From: an uncultured Steroidobacter sp.
Lineage (GTDB): Bacteria; Pseudomonadota; Gammaproteobacteria; Steroidobacterales; Steroidobacteraceae
Assembly: GCF_937958065.1 (NCBI RefSeq)
Contig: NZ_CALFXI010000082.1
Location: 1 to 21,529 of the forward strand
Direction: 5' to 3'
DNA length: 21,529 nucleotides
Position numbers and translations under genes: made by a program. The stretch's first letter is position 1. Every line of letters begins with the position of its first letter. The notes beneath the pieces are model-generated. The model searched no databases, was not told the DNA's origin, and saw only the letters and a list, made by a program, of their open reading frames with translations. Of the stretch, positions 21,047 to 21,529 are shown one piece after another.

Positions 21047-21529
21047 TTACGCGAGCACCGGACGCTTGCCGCCAGTGTCACCGTCGACCAGGTTGAACAC
21101 GGGGCGCTTGCCACCCGTATCGCCATCGGCGAGCGTCAGCACCGGACGCTTGCCGCCCGTATCACCGTCGGCGAGATGGAAGACCGGACGCTTGCCGCCC
21201 GTGTCACCGTCGGCGAGATTGAAGACCGGTCGCTTGCCACCCGTGTCACCATCGGCGAGCGCCAGCACCGGACGCTTGCCGCCCGTGTCGCCGTCAGTGA
21301 GATTGAAGACCGGACGCTTGCCACCCGTATCGCCATCGGCGAGCGCGAGCACCGGACGCTTGCCGCCCGTATCACCGTCGGTCAGGTTGAACACCGGGCG
21401 CTTGCCACCCGTATCGCCATCCGCGAGCGCGAGCACAGGACGCTTGCCGCCCGTGTCGCCGTCAGCGAGATTGAAGACCGGGCGCTTGCCACCCGTATCG
21501 CCATCCGCCAGCACCGGACGCTTGCCGCC
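21047..21529 (-). CDS. Tandem-repeat protein (14-residue DGDTGGKRPV repeats), N-terminus outside window
   Basis: The frame is open to the window edge, so the start lies outside; an in-frame GTG at 21514 is internal to the repeats. The visible 160 or so residues are entirely repeats: eleven full 14-residue units, each [L][A/T/V]DGDTGGKRPV followed by FN, LA, FH or LT, plus a partial one. DGDTGGKRPV never changes, while the two residues after it alternate mainly between FN and LA. The protein has no Cys or Trp and equal acidic and basic charges, and it ends in LA at the stop with no C-terminal domain. Function is unknown. Possibilities are a surface or matrix repeat protein, or a multi-core precursor peptide (each unit has Asp, Thr and Lys, the residue types joined in graspetides); no modifying enzyme is visible here. 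Confidence 0.85.
   Translation of the reverse strand, partial: GGKRPVLADGDTGGKRPVFNLADGDTGGKRPVLALADGDTGGKRPVFNLTDGDTGGKRPVLALADGDTGGKRPVFNLTDGDTGGKRPVLALADGDTGGKRPVFNLADGDTGGKRPVFHLADGDTGGKRPVLTLADGDTGGKRPVFNLVDGDTGGKRPVLA
21050..21529 (-). repeat. 42-bp tandem repeat with 84-bp higher-order period
   Basis: About eleven and a half 42-bp units. Two DNA types alternate: the FN type carries GGTGGCAAG and the LA type GGCGGCAAG, which gives an 84-bp super-unit, broken once by consecutive FH and LT units near 21134-21217. The unit at the window edge lacks 6 bases (two codons) but keeps frame. Third-position changes outnumber changes to the core peptide. Confidence 0.93.

Noticed and set aside
21050..21529. 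CRISPR array
   Set aside because: The repeats are contiguous 42-bp coding units with an unbroken reading frame and no unique spacers.

Overview
The window is GC-rich (roughly 60-65% by eye), densely coded bacterial chromosome. The gene content suggests a gammaproteobacterium, perhaps near Steroidobacter, Nevskiales or Xanthomonadales: a FolD, a gamma-type Ppc, a CPA2/Kef antiporter and an ExbB/ExbD/TonB-like envelope cluster with TPR proteins. That placement is an inference from protein style, not from a marker gene. No rRNA, tRNA, CRISPR array or insertion sequence was seen.

Left part (1-10321) is mixed housekeeping. A malonyl-CoA synthetase cut by the window edge is followed at once by folD. 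Convergent to it is a MarR-family regulator. Next come a small unknown protein, a divergent phosphoenolpyruvate carboxylase homologue, a PAS protein with a Cys-rich tail, a Kef-type K+/H+ antiporter, a small protein ending in a ClpX-type C4 zinc finger, and a GNAT acetyltransferase. The carboxylase homologue is notable: an Asp and an Arg that are active-site residues in the family are Ala and Gln here, and the invariant C-terminus is missing.

Middle and right part (10326-20488, all minus strand) reads as one ten-gene transcription unit of about 10 kb. In transcription order it holds a c-di-GMP-I (GEMM-I) riboswitch, a TlpA-like thioredoxin, a secreted coiled-coil protein, a 643-aa TPR protein, a 941-aa TPR protein, a TPR lipoprotein, a small secreted protein, ExbB/TolQ, ExbD, a second ExbD, a TonB/AgmX-like protein, and a hairpin terminator. 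Several junctions overlap by ATGA or are only a few bases apart. The composition resembles the conserved core of the Myxococcus Agl/Glt-type machinery: a proton-driven TolQR-like motor, periplasmic TPR and coiled-coil parts, an outer-membrane lipoprotein, and an AgmX-type energy transducer. The inferred job is force or energy transfer from the inner membrane to the outer envelope. The riboswitch places the whole machine under cyclic-di-GMP control, which is the strongest finding here.

The right edge (20763-21529) holds a small secreted protein and, upstream of it on the same strand, the C-terminal part of a protein made only of 14-residue repeats (core DGDTGGKRPV). The repeats alternate between two types, so the DNA has an 84-bp higher-order period. 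Its function is unknown.
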